59,473 bases of DNA from assembly GCF_002584985.1 (NCBI RefSeq), contig NZ_NUPZ01000037.1:64072-123544 (forward strand), given 5' to 3'. Source of the stretch: Bacillus sp. AFS029637 (lineage in GTDB: Bacteria; Bacillota; Bacilli; Bacillales; Bacillaceae_G). Positions 7,722-17,400 of this stretch are shown piece after piece (within the stretch, counting starts at the first letter, position 1; each line of letters starts with the position of its first letter). Position numbers and translations under genes: made by a program. The notes under the pieces were generated by a model. It saw only the letters and a list, made by a program, of their open reading frames with translations, ran no database searches and was not told where the DNA came from.

Positions 7722-8951
7722 ATGGAAACGATTGTACAAAAATTTGGTGGCACTTCTGTCGGAAGCGTCGAACGCATTCAACATGTAGCAAATTTAATTA
7801 TTGAAGAATATGAAAGGGGACATAGCGTTGTCTCTGTCGTTTCGGCAATGGGCAAAAGCACGGATGAACTAGTAGCACTTGCTAACGCTGTTACGGAAAA
7901 CCCAAGTAAACGTGAAATGGACATGCTTCTATCTACAGGAGAACAAGTGACCATTTCATTATTAACAATGGCATTACAAACAAAAGGCTATAACGCCATT
8001 TCATTAACAGGATGGCAAGCTGGTATTACGACAGAATCTGTACATGGTAGTGCACGGATTACTGACATTAATACAGATCGTATTCAGTCTTATCTTGCTG
8101 AAGGCACAATTGTTATCGTAGCTGGTTTCCAAGGTATGAGTATAGAAAGTGAAATCACAACGCTTGGACGTGGTGGCTCTGATACGACCGCTGTCGCATT
8201 AGCAGCGGCATTAAAAGCGAAAAAATGTGATATTTATACGGATGTGACAGGCGTATACACGACTGATCCACGAGTTGTAAAAACGGCTTACAAATTAGAT
8301 GAAATTTCTTATGACGAAATGTTAGAGCTTGCCAACCTCGGTGCTGGCGTATTACATCCGCGTGCTGTTGAATTTGCTAAAAATCATAATGTCGTTTTAG
8401 AAGTCCGCTCAAGTATGGAACAAGAAAACGGAACAATTGTAAAAGGAGAATGTAACATGGAACAACAATCAATCGTTAAAGGTATTGCATTTGAGGATAA
8501 TATTACACGTGTCACAATTAAAGGATTGGAACAAGGCTCACTTTCAACAGTTTTCTCTACATTAGCAGCAGCACACATTAATGTAGATATTATCATTCAA
8601 AGTATTACAAATGAAGGAACTGTTCATCTCTCCTTCTCCATTCACTCTAATGATTTAAGAGAAACTTTAGAAGTGTTGGAACAAAATCAAGAAACTCTTC
8701 ACTATGAGTCAGTAGAACATGAAAATCATTTAGCAAAAGTATCAATTGTAGGATCTGGTATGGTATCTAACCCAGGTGTCGCTGCAAATATGTTCACTAC
8801 TTTAAAAGAAGAAGATATTCATATTAAAATGGTAAGTACATCAGAAATTAAAGTATCTGTCGTTATTGACCGCCTTCATTTAGTTACAGGTGTTGAGGCG
8901 CTGCATCAATCATTTATGGCGAAAATTGAGCCTTTAGTACAAATGGTATAA
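7722..8951 (+). CDS. lysC: Lysine-regulated aspartokinase, alpha subunit
   Basis: Phosphorylates aspartate in the first step of the aspartate pathway to lysine, threonine, methionine and diaminopimelate. At 409 aa it is a class II aspartokinase. The N-terminal kinase domain has KFGGTSVGS at residues 7-15 and LGRGGSDTTA near 147. Two C-terminal ACT domains (about 265-409) carry the allosteric site. AAGGAATT precedes the ATG. Controlled by the lysine riboswitch and possibly a second terminator upstream. A separate internal start yields the beta subunit. Ends in a strong terminator at 9014-9060. Confidence 0.95.
   Translation: METIVQKFGGTSVGSVERIQHVANLIIEEYERGHSVVSVVSAMGKSTDELVALANAVTENPSKREMDMLLSTGEQVTISLLTMALQTKGYNAISLTGWQAGITTESVHGSARITDINTDRIQSYLAEGTIVIVAGFQGMSIESEITTLGRGGSDTTAVALAAALKAKKCDIYTDVTGVYTTDPRVVKTAYKLDEISYDEMLELANLGAGVLHPRAVEFAKNHNVVLEVRSSMEQENGTIVKGECNMEQQSIVKGIAFEDNITRVTIKGLEQGSLSTVFSTLAAAHINVDIIIQSITNEGTVHLSFSIHSNDLRETLEVLEQNQETLHYESVEHENHLAKVSIVGSGMVSNPGVAANMFTTLKEEDIHIKMVSTSEIKVSVVIDRLHLVTGVEALHQSFMAKIEPLVQMV
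8457..8951 (+). CDS. lysC: Aspartokinase beta subunit from an internal in-frame start
   Basis: Inside lysC, codon 246 is ATG preceded by AAAAGGAG with 8 bases of spacing, an excellent ribosome binding site in the middle of a gene. The product is 164 aa, covering the ACT-domain region. Class II aspartokinases such as B. subtilis LysC are alpha2-beta2 enzymes whose beta chain is made from just such an internal start, so this is a conserved overlapping gene rather than an accident. Confidence 0.85.
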   Translation: MEQQSIVKGIAFEDNITRVTIKGLEQGSLSTVFSTLAAAHINVDIIIQSITNEGTVHLSFSIHSNDLRETLEVLEQNQETLHYESVEHENHLAKVSIVGSGMVSNPGVAANMFTTLKEEDIHIKMVSTSEIKVSVVIDRLHLVTGVEALHQSFMAKIEPLVQMV

Positions 8952-9013
8952 TTTAATATTTTTATTGCAACTTACAAAAGTCATATAAATCTATTTCCTT
9001 CCTATTTATAAAT

Positions 9014-9060
9014 AAAAAGCTGTTTGCATAGATTTCAAGATTCTATACAAACAGCTTTTT
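9014..9060 (+). terminator. Terminator of lysC
   Basis: A long stem (aaaaagctgtttgcataga / tctatacaaacagcttttt, one bulge). The flanking A- and T-runs would allow function on both strands. Confidence 0.85.
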
Positions 9061-9108
9061 AACATATTATTGACATCCAAAAATCATTATAAAACACTCA
9101 AATTAATC

Positions 9109-9140
9109 GTCAGTAGTATTTCCTAGGAAATACTACTGAC
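9109..9140. repeat. Perfect 32-base palindrome between lysC and asnA
   Basis: The sequence gtcagtagtatttcct is followed directly by its exact reverse complement. There is no loop and no T-run, so it is not a classic terminator, although it lies just after the asnA stop codon. Confidence 0.75.
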
Positions 9141-9154
9141 TCTTCTCACTTCTA

Positions 9155-10138
9155 TTAAAACAGATGAATGTTTTCTTTCTTACAAGCTGCACGTAAATCG
9201 TCAGGCCATACAGAAGATTGAACTTCACCAATATGTGCTTTACGTAGGAAATACATGCACATTCTTGATTGTCCGATACCACCACCAATTGTTAATGGTA
9301 GTACGTCTTCTAATATCCCTTTATGGAAATCATACTCACGTTTGAAGTCATCACCTGTTTTCGTTAATTGCTCATCAAGTGATTTACTATCAACACGAAT
9401 TCCCATTGATGATAATTCGAATGAAGCTTGTAGTACTGGGTGCCAGAATAAAATGTCACCGTTTAATTTCCAATCGTCATAATCAGCTGCACGTCCGTCA
9501 TGTTTTTCACCTGAACGAAGTACATCACCAATTCCGATAATAAAGACTGCACCGTGTTCTTTCGCAATTGCATGTTCACGATCTTTCGGTGTTAATTCTG
9601 GATATTTATCTTCCAGCTCCTGAGAAGTAACGAAGACGATTTCTTCTGGTAAATACTTTCCTAGGAACGGATACTTTTCAAATAAGTGATCTTCTAAATC
9701 TTTGAATATTCCATAAATTGTTTGTACTGTTTTTTGTAAGTAATCGACAGTACGCCATTCTTTTTGAACGATTTTTTCCCAATCCCATTGGTCAACGTAA
9801 ATGGAATGTGTAGCATCAAGTTCTTCATCACGACGAATCGCGTTCATGTTCGTATATAAACCTTCACCAGCTTCATATCCGTATTCATGTAATGCAAATC
9901 TTTTCCACTTCGCTAGTGAATGAACAATTTCTAATTCTTCTCCCGAATGCAGCATATCAAATTCAATTGGACGTTCTACACCGTTTAAGTGATCGTTTAA
10001 TCCTGATTTTTTCGTTACGAATAATGGTGCAGATACGCGGAATAGTTCAAGGCGTTTTGCTAATTGATCCTCGAAAAATGTTTTAACTTCCTTAATTGCA
10101 ATTTGAGTCTCTCTTACTGTCATTAATGATTGATACAT
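9155..10138 (-). CDS. asnA: Aspartate-ammonia ligase (asparagine synthetase A)
   Basis: Makes asparagine from aspartate, ammonia and ATP. At 327 aa it matches the usual AsnA length (about 330). It has the class-II tRNA-synthetase-like catalytic fold, with the C-terminal glycine-rich segment [17 protein letters not shown] near residue 290 and the N-terminal [18 protein letters not shown] lies 7 bases before the ATG. The leader carries a T-box with a probable Asn specifier, so synthesis rises when charged tRNA-Asn is scarce. Confidence 0.95.
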   Translation of the reverse strand: MYQSLMTVRETQIAIKEVKTFFEDQLAKRLELFRVSAPLFVTKKSGLNDHLNGVERPIEFDMLHSGEELEIVHSLAKWKRFALHEYGYEAGEGLYTNMNAIRRDEELDATHSIYVDQWDWEKIVQKEWRTVDYLQKTVQTIYGIFKDLEDHLFEKYPFLGKYLPEEIVFVTSQELEDKYPELTPKDREHAIAKEHGAVFIIGIGDVLRSGEKHDGRAADYDDWKLNGDILFWHPVLQASFELSSMGIRVDSKSLDEQLTKTGDDFKREYDFHKGILEDVLPLTIGGGIGQSRMCMYFLRKAHIGEVQSSVWPDDLRAACKKENIHLF

Positions 10139-10174
10139 GGTGGTTTCCTCCTAAAATGTTTGGATGTTGTGAAA

Positions 10175-10475
10175 AGAAGCCAACAAAAAAAGCCCTTCTT
10201 CCCCAAAAAACTGGGACGAAAGGCTTTGGTTCCGCGGTACCACCCAAATTAGCAACAGAGGTTGCTCACTTATACAGTACGGAGATGGAATATCTCGATA
10301 CTGCTCTTCTTGTAACGGCGAAGTTCCCGGCTAAGTCTACTTTCCTCTAAAGGATTTCGGTTAGCAACTCCAGGAGGTTCTTCATAATAGGCTTCGTATC
10401 AGGCTCACACCACCCCTGACTCGCTTAGACTACATCCTACTACTACTCGTCCTTTCATAGTCGTTTTGTTGTCAC
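10175..10475 (-). ncRNA. T-box riboswitch, asparagine-responsive
   Basis: The T-box core GGGTGGTACCGCGG lies at about 10232-10246. It is followed on the minus strand by a terminator (aaagcctttcgtccc / gggaagaagggctttt, T-run). Upstream is a long stem I region. In its probable specifier loop AAC (+ strand GTT at 10377-10379) reads asparagine, which fits the downstream gene. Established mechanism: uncharged tRNA pairs with the specifier and T-box and prevents termination. Confidence 0.92.
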
Positions 10476-10501
10476 ATCTCTGAAACATTTTATTAATGAT
10501 T

Positions 10502-10529
10502 ATTCTATACAAAAAATAAAGAAAGTCAA
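10502..10529 (-). promoter_or_regulatory. SigmaA promoter of the asnA T-box transcript
   Basis: On the minus strand TTGACT, 16-base spacer, TAGAAT, about 25-30 bases before the first T-box helix. Confidence 0.6.
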
Positions 10530-10598
10530 CAAAAATTTTCAAAATGTTTTTCAATTCTTTATTTTACGGCTTTATTGATTGTTTCTAATATAACATTT

Positions 10599-10715
10599 TC
10601 ACTTCTTTTGCCTCGTCAATCCGAAAAGCGTTTCACTAATCGAAACTAACATATACACAACAAGTAATGTAATCGTTCGAAAGATAGAATCCGCAGTATT
10701 TCTTATTATTTTCAT
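10599..10715 (-). CDS. Small hypothetical membrane-like peptide, 38 aa
   Basis: An ATG with AAAGGA about 10 bases upstream opens a 38-codon frame (MKIIRNTADSIFRTITLL at the start, ending FGLTRQKK). It has one central hydrophobic stretch of about 16 residues (TLLVVYMLVSIS region) between basic ends, like a single-span membrane peptide. Function unknown. Support is the ribosome binding site, the amphipathic layout and the lack of another explanation for this interval; it could still be chance. Confidence 0.4.
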   Translation of the reverse strand: MKIIRNTADSIFRTITLLVVYMLVSISETLFGLTRQKK

Positions 10716-10874
10716 TTTCTTTGTAATTCCTTTCTGTTTACTTGCAAATTCATGATATACTATAGCATTCAAGCAGTTTGTTTTTCCTTAAAGCAAACAT
10801 AGTCATTTATCAAGAGTATTTTCTAAATTATTGACTATTATCAAATCAGATTTTTTATATAATGGAGTGATCAT

Positions 10875-11009
10875 ATGAGCAAAACGAAAGCAAAACCGAA
10901 AAAAGGCGTAGGACAAGGTACAGGAAGTAAAGGATGGAACCGTTGGCAATCAAGTGCAAAGAAAAAGGCAGCTGCAAAACCATACAAAAGTAAAGGTGCA
11001 AAGAAGTAA
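10875..11009 (+). CDS. Small basic protein, DUF3934-like
   Basis: A 44-aa, very lysine-rich protein. Its core GVGQGTGSKGWNRWQSSAKK fits the small Bacillus DUF3934 family as I remember it (a TG-x-KGW-x-RW motif followed by SA-x-KKK). GGAGTGATC precedes the ATG. It ends just before a bidirectional terminator at 11066-11105. The high positive charge suggests nucleic-acid or ribosome contact, but that is inference; no function is established to my knowledge. Confidence 0.75.
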   Translation: MSKTKAKPKKGVGQGTGSKGWNRWQSSAKKKAAAKPYKSKGAKK

Positions 11010-11065
11010 TTTAAATAACATTTGATTTCTTTACTTTGTACAAAACAAAATATAATTATTACAAC

Positions 11066-11105
11066 AAAAAGCTATGCTCTCATAAATTTGAAAGCATAGC
11101 TTTTT
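11066..11105. terminator. Bidirectional terminator
   Basis: A 13-bp stem (aaaaagctatgct / agcatagcttttt) with A/T runs on both sides, between the DUF3934-like gene and the convergent helicase gene. Confidence 0.88.
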
Positions 11106-11109
11106 CATA

Positions 11110-14100
11110 TTAAATCATTAGAATATCTCGTATTTCTTCCTCCGTAATAGAAGATAATTTCTCTTCTCCCGGCTCAATCACTTCAGCGATTAAATTTTTC
11201 TTACTCTCTTGCAGTTCATGCATCTTTTCTTCAATCGTTCCGTGAGCAACTAACTTAATAACTTGCACTGTATTTTTTTGTCCCATTCGATATGCCCTAT
11301 CAGCTGCTTGTTGCTCAACTGCTGGATTCCACCATAAATCGTATAATATGACCGTATCTGCTCCTGTTAAATTGAGACCCGTACCACCAGCTTTTAATGA
11401 GATGAGAAATAAATCGCCTTCCCCTTCGTTAAAACGATTACATAGCTCTACACGCTCCTGCGCAGGTGTACTCCCATCTAAATAAAAATATGGAATGGCT
11501 TGACGATTTAACTCACGACCAATAATGGAGAGCATCTTCGTAAATTGAGAAAAAATTAAAATTCTCTTTCCTGTACTTCTACATTCCTCTAAAATCTCTA
11601 ACAATTGTTCAAATTTAGCTGAACTACCCTTATAATCATCGACAAATAACGCGGGATGATTACAAATTTGACGCAGTCTCGTTAAACCAGCTAAAATTCT
11701 GATTTTATTTTTACGTAACGTATCTTTGTCTAAATGTTTTAACGTTTCTTCTCTCAATTTCGCTAAATAAGCAGCATAAAGTCTCTTTTGATCTGGTAAC
11801 AACTCCGATGACTGTAAATGCTCTATTTTATCTGGCAACTCATTTAATACCTCCCCTTTTAGTCGCCTTAATACGAATGGTTTCACTCGCTTCGCTATAT
11901 CTTCACGCCTTAAATCACCGAACTCTTTTCTTCCTGGCAATAATTCCGGAAATACGATATGAAAGATAGACCATAGCTCTTCTAATGAATTTTCTACAGG
12001 GGTCCCCGTTAATCCGAAACGATATTCAGCTTGAATCGTTTTCACTGCTCTTGCCGTTTGTGTTGTAGGGTTTTTAAACGCTTGTGCTTCATCAAGAAAT
12101 AGCGTGTGAAACGGCCTTGCATACAATCTTATGTCCCTTCTCAGCAATGGATATGACGTAATTACGACATCAAATTCCACTATATCTTTCAATATTTTTC
12201 GGCGCTCTGCTTGACTTCCATCGGCAATAACCGCTCGAATATGCGGAGCGAATTTTTTCAATTCACTAAGCCAGTTATAAACAAGTGATGACGGTGAAAC
12301 GACTAATATGGGCAGCTTCTTCTCTCGAATTTCAGGCAAGACGGAATCTATAAAAGCAATGCTTTGCAGCGTCTTCCCAAGCCCCATATCATCTGCTAAA
12401 ATACCACCAAAACGGTAATGAGCGAGTGTTTTCATCCACTCGAATCCATACACTTGATACTCTCTCAGAACAGCGTGTAAAGTATTTGGCACAGCAAACT
12501 TCAATTTTTTCGGATTTTGAATGTTTTCCACTAACTCTTGAACAGAATCATCTAAACTTAAAACGTTGCCTTCCTGAAGTCCGTTCATCCATTTTACACT
12601 CCGAATAAGCGGAACATTTACTTCTTCTCCATGTGAAAATTCTTTCCGAATACCTGATTCTTTTACAAATTGATTAATTTCATTAAACTCTTTACTTTCC
12701 AGTGATAATAACGAACCGTTCGCTAATCGGTAATATTTACGTTTCTCTTCAAGAGCCGCTAATACACCTTTAATTTCAGCTTCCGGTATTCCTTTTATAT
12801 CAAAACGAAATGACAACCAATCAATTCTTTCTTTTCTTCTTACTCTAATTAGAGGAGCTGTATCTCCTTTATGAATTCGTAATTTAATTGCTGTCGTCGC
12901 ATAAATATCAAGTAAACCTTTTAACGTTGGAACGATGTGATATAAAAAATTGTACTCAGCTTCTTCATTATGCATAAAGTAACCGCCCTCTGTTTTCGCA
13001 AAGGCACTTTCACTCATCATGTCTAAAATCTCTTTTTCTTTTTTCTCGTCACGATTAAAAACAGACGGCTGCCCGTCTTCTTCTAGCGGGTTAATAACGA
13101 CGTTTCCATAGTGGAATTCAAGGCCTGCTAACAAACGATTTTTCACTCGATCTAAATACAATTTCGCTTTTAGTGACGGTGTTTCAACACGATCTGATAG
13201 TACTTCATCAATTCGAACTGTTCCGAGTTTCATTAAGCCTGGCACAACTTTCGCTACGAAATGTTCCATCTTATTTTCAGGAATGTAAAACTGATTGCTA
13301 TTTGAACGATTCATCATCTTTTTTAATTCAATAAGCCGCATACACTCTTCCATATGTAAATGATATAGTTTCCCGTCATAAAGTGCATTGTTATACATAT
13401 CCATAACTTGTACACGGTTTAATCCATCTATATGAAGTGTAAATCCGCCATTATTCCCTTTCGTAAACTCGAAATGTAACGGCAATAACCCTTTAGAAAC
13501 TTGTAAATCGTGAAACAGTTGTTCATATTGTTTCAGCTGTACATACTCAACTCTAGAAAGTAAAGAAAGCATGTCATTCCATGAAGCTGGCGGTATGAAT
13601 ATCATACTTTCATCTTGTTTGGCATGTACTTCTAGCGCATCCTCATACATTTTTTCATTATGATACATTTTAATAAGCTGCTGAATAATTGCGTCTGTCT
13701 CTTGTTTAAAACTATGTACATCTGGTGTATACGTAAATTCATTTGAACAATGAAATGACTCTCTTTTTTCCACTTTAGAAAGAAAGTCTCTAATATGATT
13801 TATAGAATATGTTTTCGCAAGTTTTAACTGAATTCCAAGAAGGGCCCCACCGCTTTTCGTCGCTACTGGTGAACATATAAACGTAACATCTAATATTTCA
13901 CGTGTATCAAAACGATGTTGTTTACTTTTGGGCCGCAGTGGTTTGTCCGCAAACAATTGAAACATCCCGTTTGTTAACTGATCATTTCTGCTACTAACAG
14001 AGCCCATTCCACCTGTTTGCTGATTATAATTTATTTGTAGCAGTACTGCTGCAACATGTTGACAGTACGTTTGAAAAGACGCTAACGAAGGACAACTACA

Positions 14101-14304
14101 TCTCGCAACAACATTACCTTTTTTAGCTTTTTCTACTGTAACATGAAAATCTTCGTTCCCTTGTACCGTCGCCTCGCAAATTTCTTTATTTTCATCATAA
14201 TGGTTCACGATTACTTTATTTGCTTTATAATAAGCTTCACCTCTTTTATAGGAGGTTTCTCCGCATACTTCTTTAATAATCGATTTATTTATATAAAAAC
14301 TCAA
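11110..14304 (-). CDS. SWIM zinc-finger SNF2/Rad54-family ATPase
   Basis: A 1064-aa protein. The N-terminal SWIM zinc finger has C69-x-C71 and C81-x-H83. A long middle region of about 500 residues is typical of bacterial SNF2 proteins. The C-terminal SF2 motor has ADDMGLGKT (motif I) near residue 640, LFLDEAQ (motif II) near 735, LTGTP (III) and a helicase C domain ending with AADRAYRMGQ (VI). Such proteins are dsDNA translocases; the specific role here is unknown. TTG start with AAGGAG 9 bases upstream. Single-gene unit. Confidence 0.9.
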   Translation of the reverse strand: MSFYINKSIIKEVCGETSYKRGEAYYKANKVIVNHYDENKEICEATVQGNEDFHVTVEKAKKGNVVARCSCPSLASFQTYCQHVAAVLLQINYNQQTGGMGSVSSRNDQLTNGMFQLFADKPLRPKSKQHRFDTREILDVTFICSPVATKSGGALLGIQLKLAKTYSINHIRDFLSKVEKRESFHCSNEFTYTPDVHSFKQETDAIIQQLIKMYHNEKMYEDALEVHAKQDESMIFIPPASWNDMLSLLSRVEYVQLKQYEQLFHDLQVSKGLLPLHFEFTKGNNGGFTLHIDGLNRVQVMDMYNNALYDGKLYHLHMEECMRLIELKKMMNRSNSNQFYIPENKMEHFVAKVVPGLMKLGTVRIDEVLSDRVETPSLKAKLYLDRVKNRLLAGLEFHYGNVVINPLEEDGQPSVFNRDEKKEKEILDMMSESAFAKTEGGYFMHNEEAEYNFLYHIVPTLKGLLDIYATTAIKLRIHKGDTAPLIRVRRKERIDWLSFRFDIKGIPEAEIKGVLAALEEKRKYYRLANGSLLSLESKEFNEINQFVKESGIRKEFSHGEEVNVPLIRSVKWMNGLQEGNVLSLDDSVQELVENIQNPKKLKFAVPNTLHAVLREYQVYGFEWMKTLAHYRFGGILADDMGLGKTLQSIAFIDSVLPEIREKKLPILVVSPSSLVYNWLSELKKFAPHIRAVIADGSQAERRKILKDIVEFDVVITSYPLLRRDIRLYARPFHTLFLDEAQAFKNPTTQTARAVKTIQAEYRFGLTGTPVENSLEELWSIFHIVFPELLPGRKEFGDLRREDIAKRVKPFVLRRLKGEVLNELPDKIEHLQSSELLPDQKRLYAAYLAKLREETLKHLDKDTLRKNKIRILAGLTRLRQICNHPALFVDDYKGSSAKFEQLLEILEECRSTGKRILIFSQFTKMLSIIGRELNRQAIPYFYLDGSTPAQERVELCNRFNEGEGDLFLISLKAGGTGLNLTGADTVILYDLWWNPAVEQQAADRAYRMGQKNTVQVIKLVAHGTIEEKMHELQESKKNLIAEVIEPGEEKLSSITEEEIRDILMI

Positions 14305-14387
14305 TGGTTCAACTCCTTACGTCCTCATTTCATTCTATAAACATTGTACATGTATACTCCATTAAGTAAAGTCGTACATACGAAAAA

Positions 14388-14421
14388 CAAGCGCCTTTCT
14401 CTATATAACGAAAGGCGCTTG
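14388..14421 (-). terminator. Terminator of the surface-protein operon
   Basis: A 12-bp perfect stem (caagcgcctttc / gaaaggcgcttg) followed on the minus strand by TTTTT, just after the SLH-protein stop codon. Confidence 0.88.
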
Positions 14422-14429
14422 TCTTTTAA

Positions 14430-17400
14430 TTAGTTGATGTCGTCTAAATACCAAGACCCATCTTTTTTCACTAAATCATACGTATACGTAAATGATTCAC
14501 CTTGCTCACCTTGAACTGGTACACTTACCTTCACACTTAACGTTGATGGTGTTTCACTTACACTTGAGAATGTTTTCATTGCCTCTGTATTATAAACATT
14601 CGTTACAGGATATAAGTAATACGGATTTAATATCCACTGTCTATTATACTTATAAGCTTTTTCAAATTGCTTCCCTGTAAATTTTGGCTCATAAAACTTT
14701 TTCATTTGTTTTTGTAAGTCTTCAAATTTTTCTTCTTCAGGCGATTTAACTGCCGCTTGCAAAATATTATTTGCGTGCTGCTCCGCATCTAATATTAATT
14801 GCTGAGCACTTTGTAAAGATAAACCTGATAGTGCTCGCTTATCTTCCTCACTTCCCGAAACTTGAGCACTAACCTTACCTGTCAATCCTTTATAAGCGAC
14901 ATTAATTTCAGTCGTATCTCCGATTTTCGCATCGTCCTTTACTGTCACTTCTCCAAGCTCATTTACGATAACGAAATCTTTCGAACTTTTGAAAGTAAGT
15001 AGGTTCGGTTGTGTTACTTCTTTATAGCGGTACTGCTCAATCGGCAATCCTAACATTTCATATTGCTCAATTATTTCTTCCGGCACCGGTATTGCTAAAC
15101 GTACTTGCAATTGTTCTTTTTGTTTTTTCATCACAAATGTTTTTTCAGGATCTACTTGTAACTTCGTTGGCTTCACAATATAAACTGGAACTTTTATTTC
15201 TGAAAGTACTTTCCCATCTTCCACTAACTCAAATAATAGGTCTACTTTCTGTTTTTCTTTTGCACCTGATTTTGCATGAATTGAAAAATCATTGGCATCT
15301 TTTCGTTTTGCTTCTACTACGTCTGTATTTTCACTTGATACTCGTATTTCCTGATCCTTCGATAATTTATCTACTTTCATTGTTAATTGATTTTCATCAA
15401 AGATTCTTTTTACTACTTTTAAATTTGTATCTTCTCCCTCTTCAAGTAATAAATAATCTTGCGCTGATTGTAAATCATACTTTTCACAATTACTTATTTT
15501 TCCGATCTCTTCATTTATATCTATTAACGATTTCTTTATAGATAAAATATCAGCTTTAAGTATACTCGCCTTTAAACCAGCTTGAATATAATATCCAAGT
15601 GACCCTTTTGCGCAAATACTTTCAAACGCATTTATATTACTAGAGTCAACGTCTTTTATTCCCCACGACGCTCTTGCTAACGCTTCTAATTTCAATCCTG
15701 CTTCAAAATTAGCCCCTATCAAAGTTATATTAGCAAGTGTTAACCCCCCATTAACGTCGATACCTGCTTTCCCATCAATTTTTGCTTCCCCTTTAAATTG
15801 AAGATTAGGTCCTATTTGCTCATGTTTACCTACAATTCCGCCGTTTTCAATTCCCACCTTAAACGAATCTATTTGCTTCACATCTACTTCTACACCTATT
15901 GATAAATCTGCTTTCAATACAAGCGAAGCTTCCATCGTTATAGCTATAGCTGGAGCAGCAGGCAGTGGTACACGAACCATAAACAAAGGTTTTTTAAATG
16001 GTTTCAGTGAGAGACCTTTTTTTTCAATCATTTCTTTCCATTCTTCAAATGTTAGACCTTCCGATTTTTTCTTATCACAATTTACTGGGGCTCCTACACA
16101 GTGCGAGTAATCAAATGTGTATTTTACGTTATTCTCAACTTCACCTTTAAGAATAAATTTTAATTCATCTAAATTAGTTACATCTTTAAACAAGATATCC
16201 ACATCTACATTTTTAATTTTCATTTTACCTTTTAGTGCAAAAGTTAGATCCTCATTAATTCCTAAATCCTTACCTGTTATTTTAACATTTGTGTTCGTAC
16301 TGAATTCTTTTTTATCAACGTCATATTCAGCGAATGCACGTTGTAAGAAATGCTCTGGCCCCTGTAAAACATATTGATTTTTTTCTTTCTCTCCATTAAT
16401 TTGCTGTTGAAAAGGATTAAAAGAAACTGGCTGCTTTTCGTCCAGCGTTACACCTTCTGCTAAATAAACAATTTCTGCATTGTCTCTCGTAACTGATATT
16501 TTTTCCTTCACATCTATTTTTTCAATTACTTCTTTAGCATCTGGTTGCACTGCTTTTACAACCTTCTCCCCATCACTGCCATCCGTTATAGAGATGATTT
16601 TAATAACAACTCCAAGTGGATTATTTGGGATTGGTGGCAAAATTAAAATGTTATCATTTTTCAATTCTTTTAATTTTGCTGCTTCCTTTTTGAATGTGAA
16701 AGTATCTGTTTGAGTTTGTTCTATGTCGTGTTTATATTGTTCTTTCACTTCATATACGTTCTTTTTGTATACGATACCTGCTTTTTCAGCGTCTCCTCCA
16801 TTACCCGTACCGCCACCAGTATCACCATCCCCAGTAGTCGGCTCATCTTTCTTAAAATCAATAACTTTACTAACGACTGCTGTCGACTCCGCCCTCGTTA
16901 ATGTTTGTTTCGGTTTGAACGTTCCATCTGGATATCCCGAAATGATTTTTGCATTTACTAATGCAGCTATCAATTTAGGATTTTTCGTAAATTCACCTTT
17001 ATCTCCAAATTTTATTTCTTCATTTACTTCCTTTAACTTCAACACTTTCGCGATAATGATCGCCATTTCTTGCCTTGGGATTTCTTGCTCTGGTTTGAAG
17101 CTATCTCCATATTCTTTCTTTTCAATAATCCCTTCTTTTATCGCTGTTTCGACGTACTGATTTGACCACTTACTTTTCGGTACATCTTTAAACGTCTCTT
17201 GGTCTTTTACAATCTTATAGCCTTGTTGCAGCACAATCATAGCTAAAAATTGTTCTCGCGTTAAGCGATCTTCTGGACCAAAGATTCCGTTCCCCTTACC
17301 AGATACAATCTTCATCTCTTTTAATCTCTTTATATCTTTATACGCCCAGTAAGAAGGTGGTACATCATCAAATACATATCCATAATCGAGTAATTTAACG

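Noticed and set aside
10096-10350. An 84-codon plus-strand frame upstream of asnA
   Set aside because: It is antisense to the asnA start and the T-box element, whose conserved sequence explains it.
15011-15541. A 176-codon, leucine-rich plus-strand frame inside the SLH protein gene
   Set aside because: Antisense shadow of a Lys/Glu-rich coding region; the hydrophobic composition follows from the opposite strand.
16723-17160. A 145-codon plus-strand frame, with a similar one at 17443-17688
   Set aside because: Both are antisense images of the two SLH repeat units, which is why they look alike.
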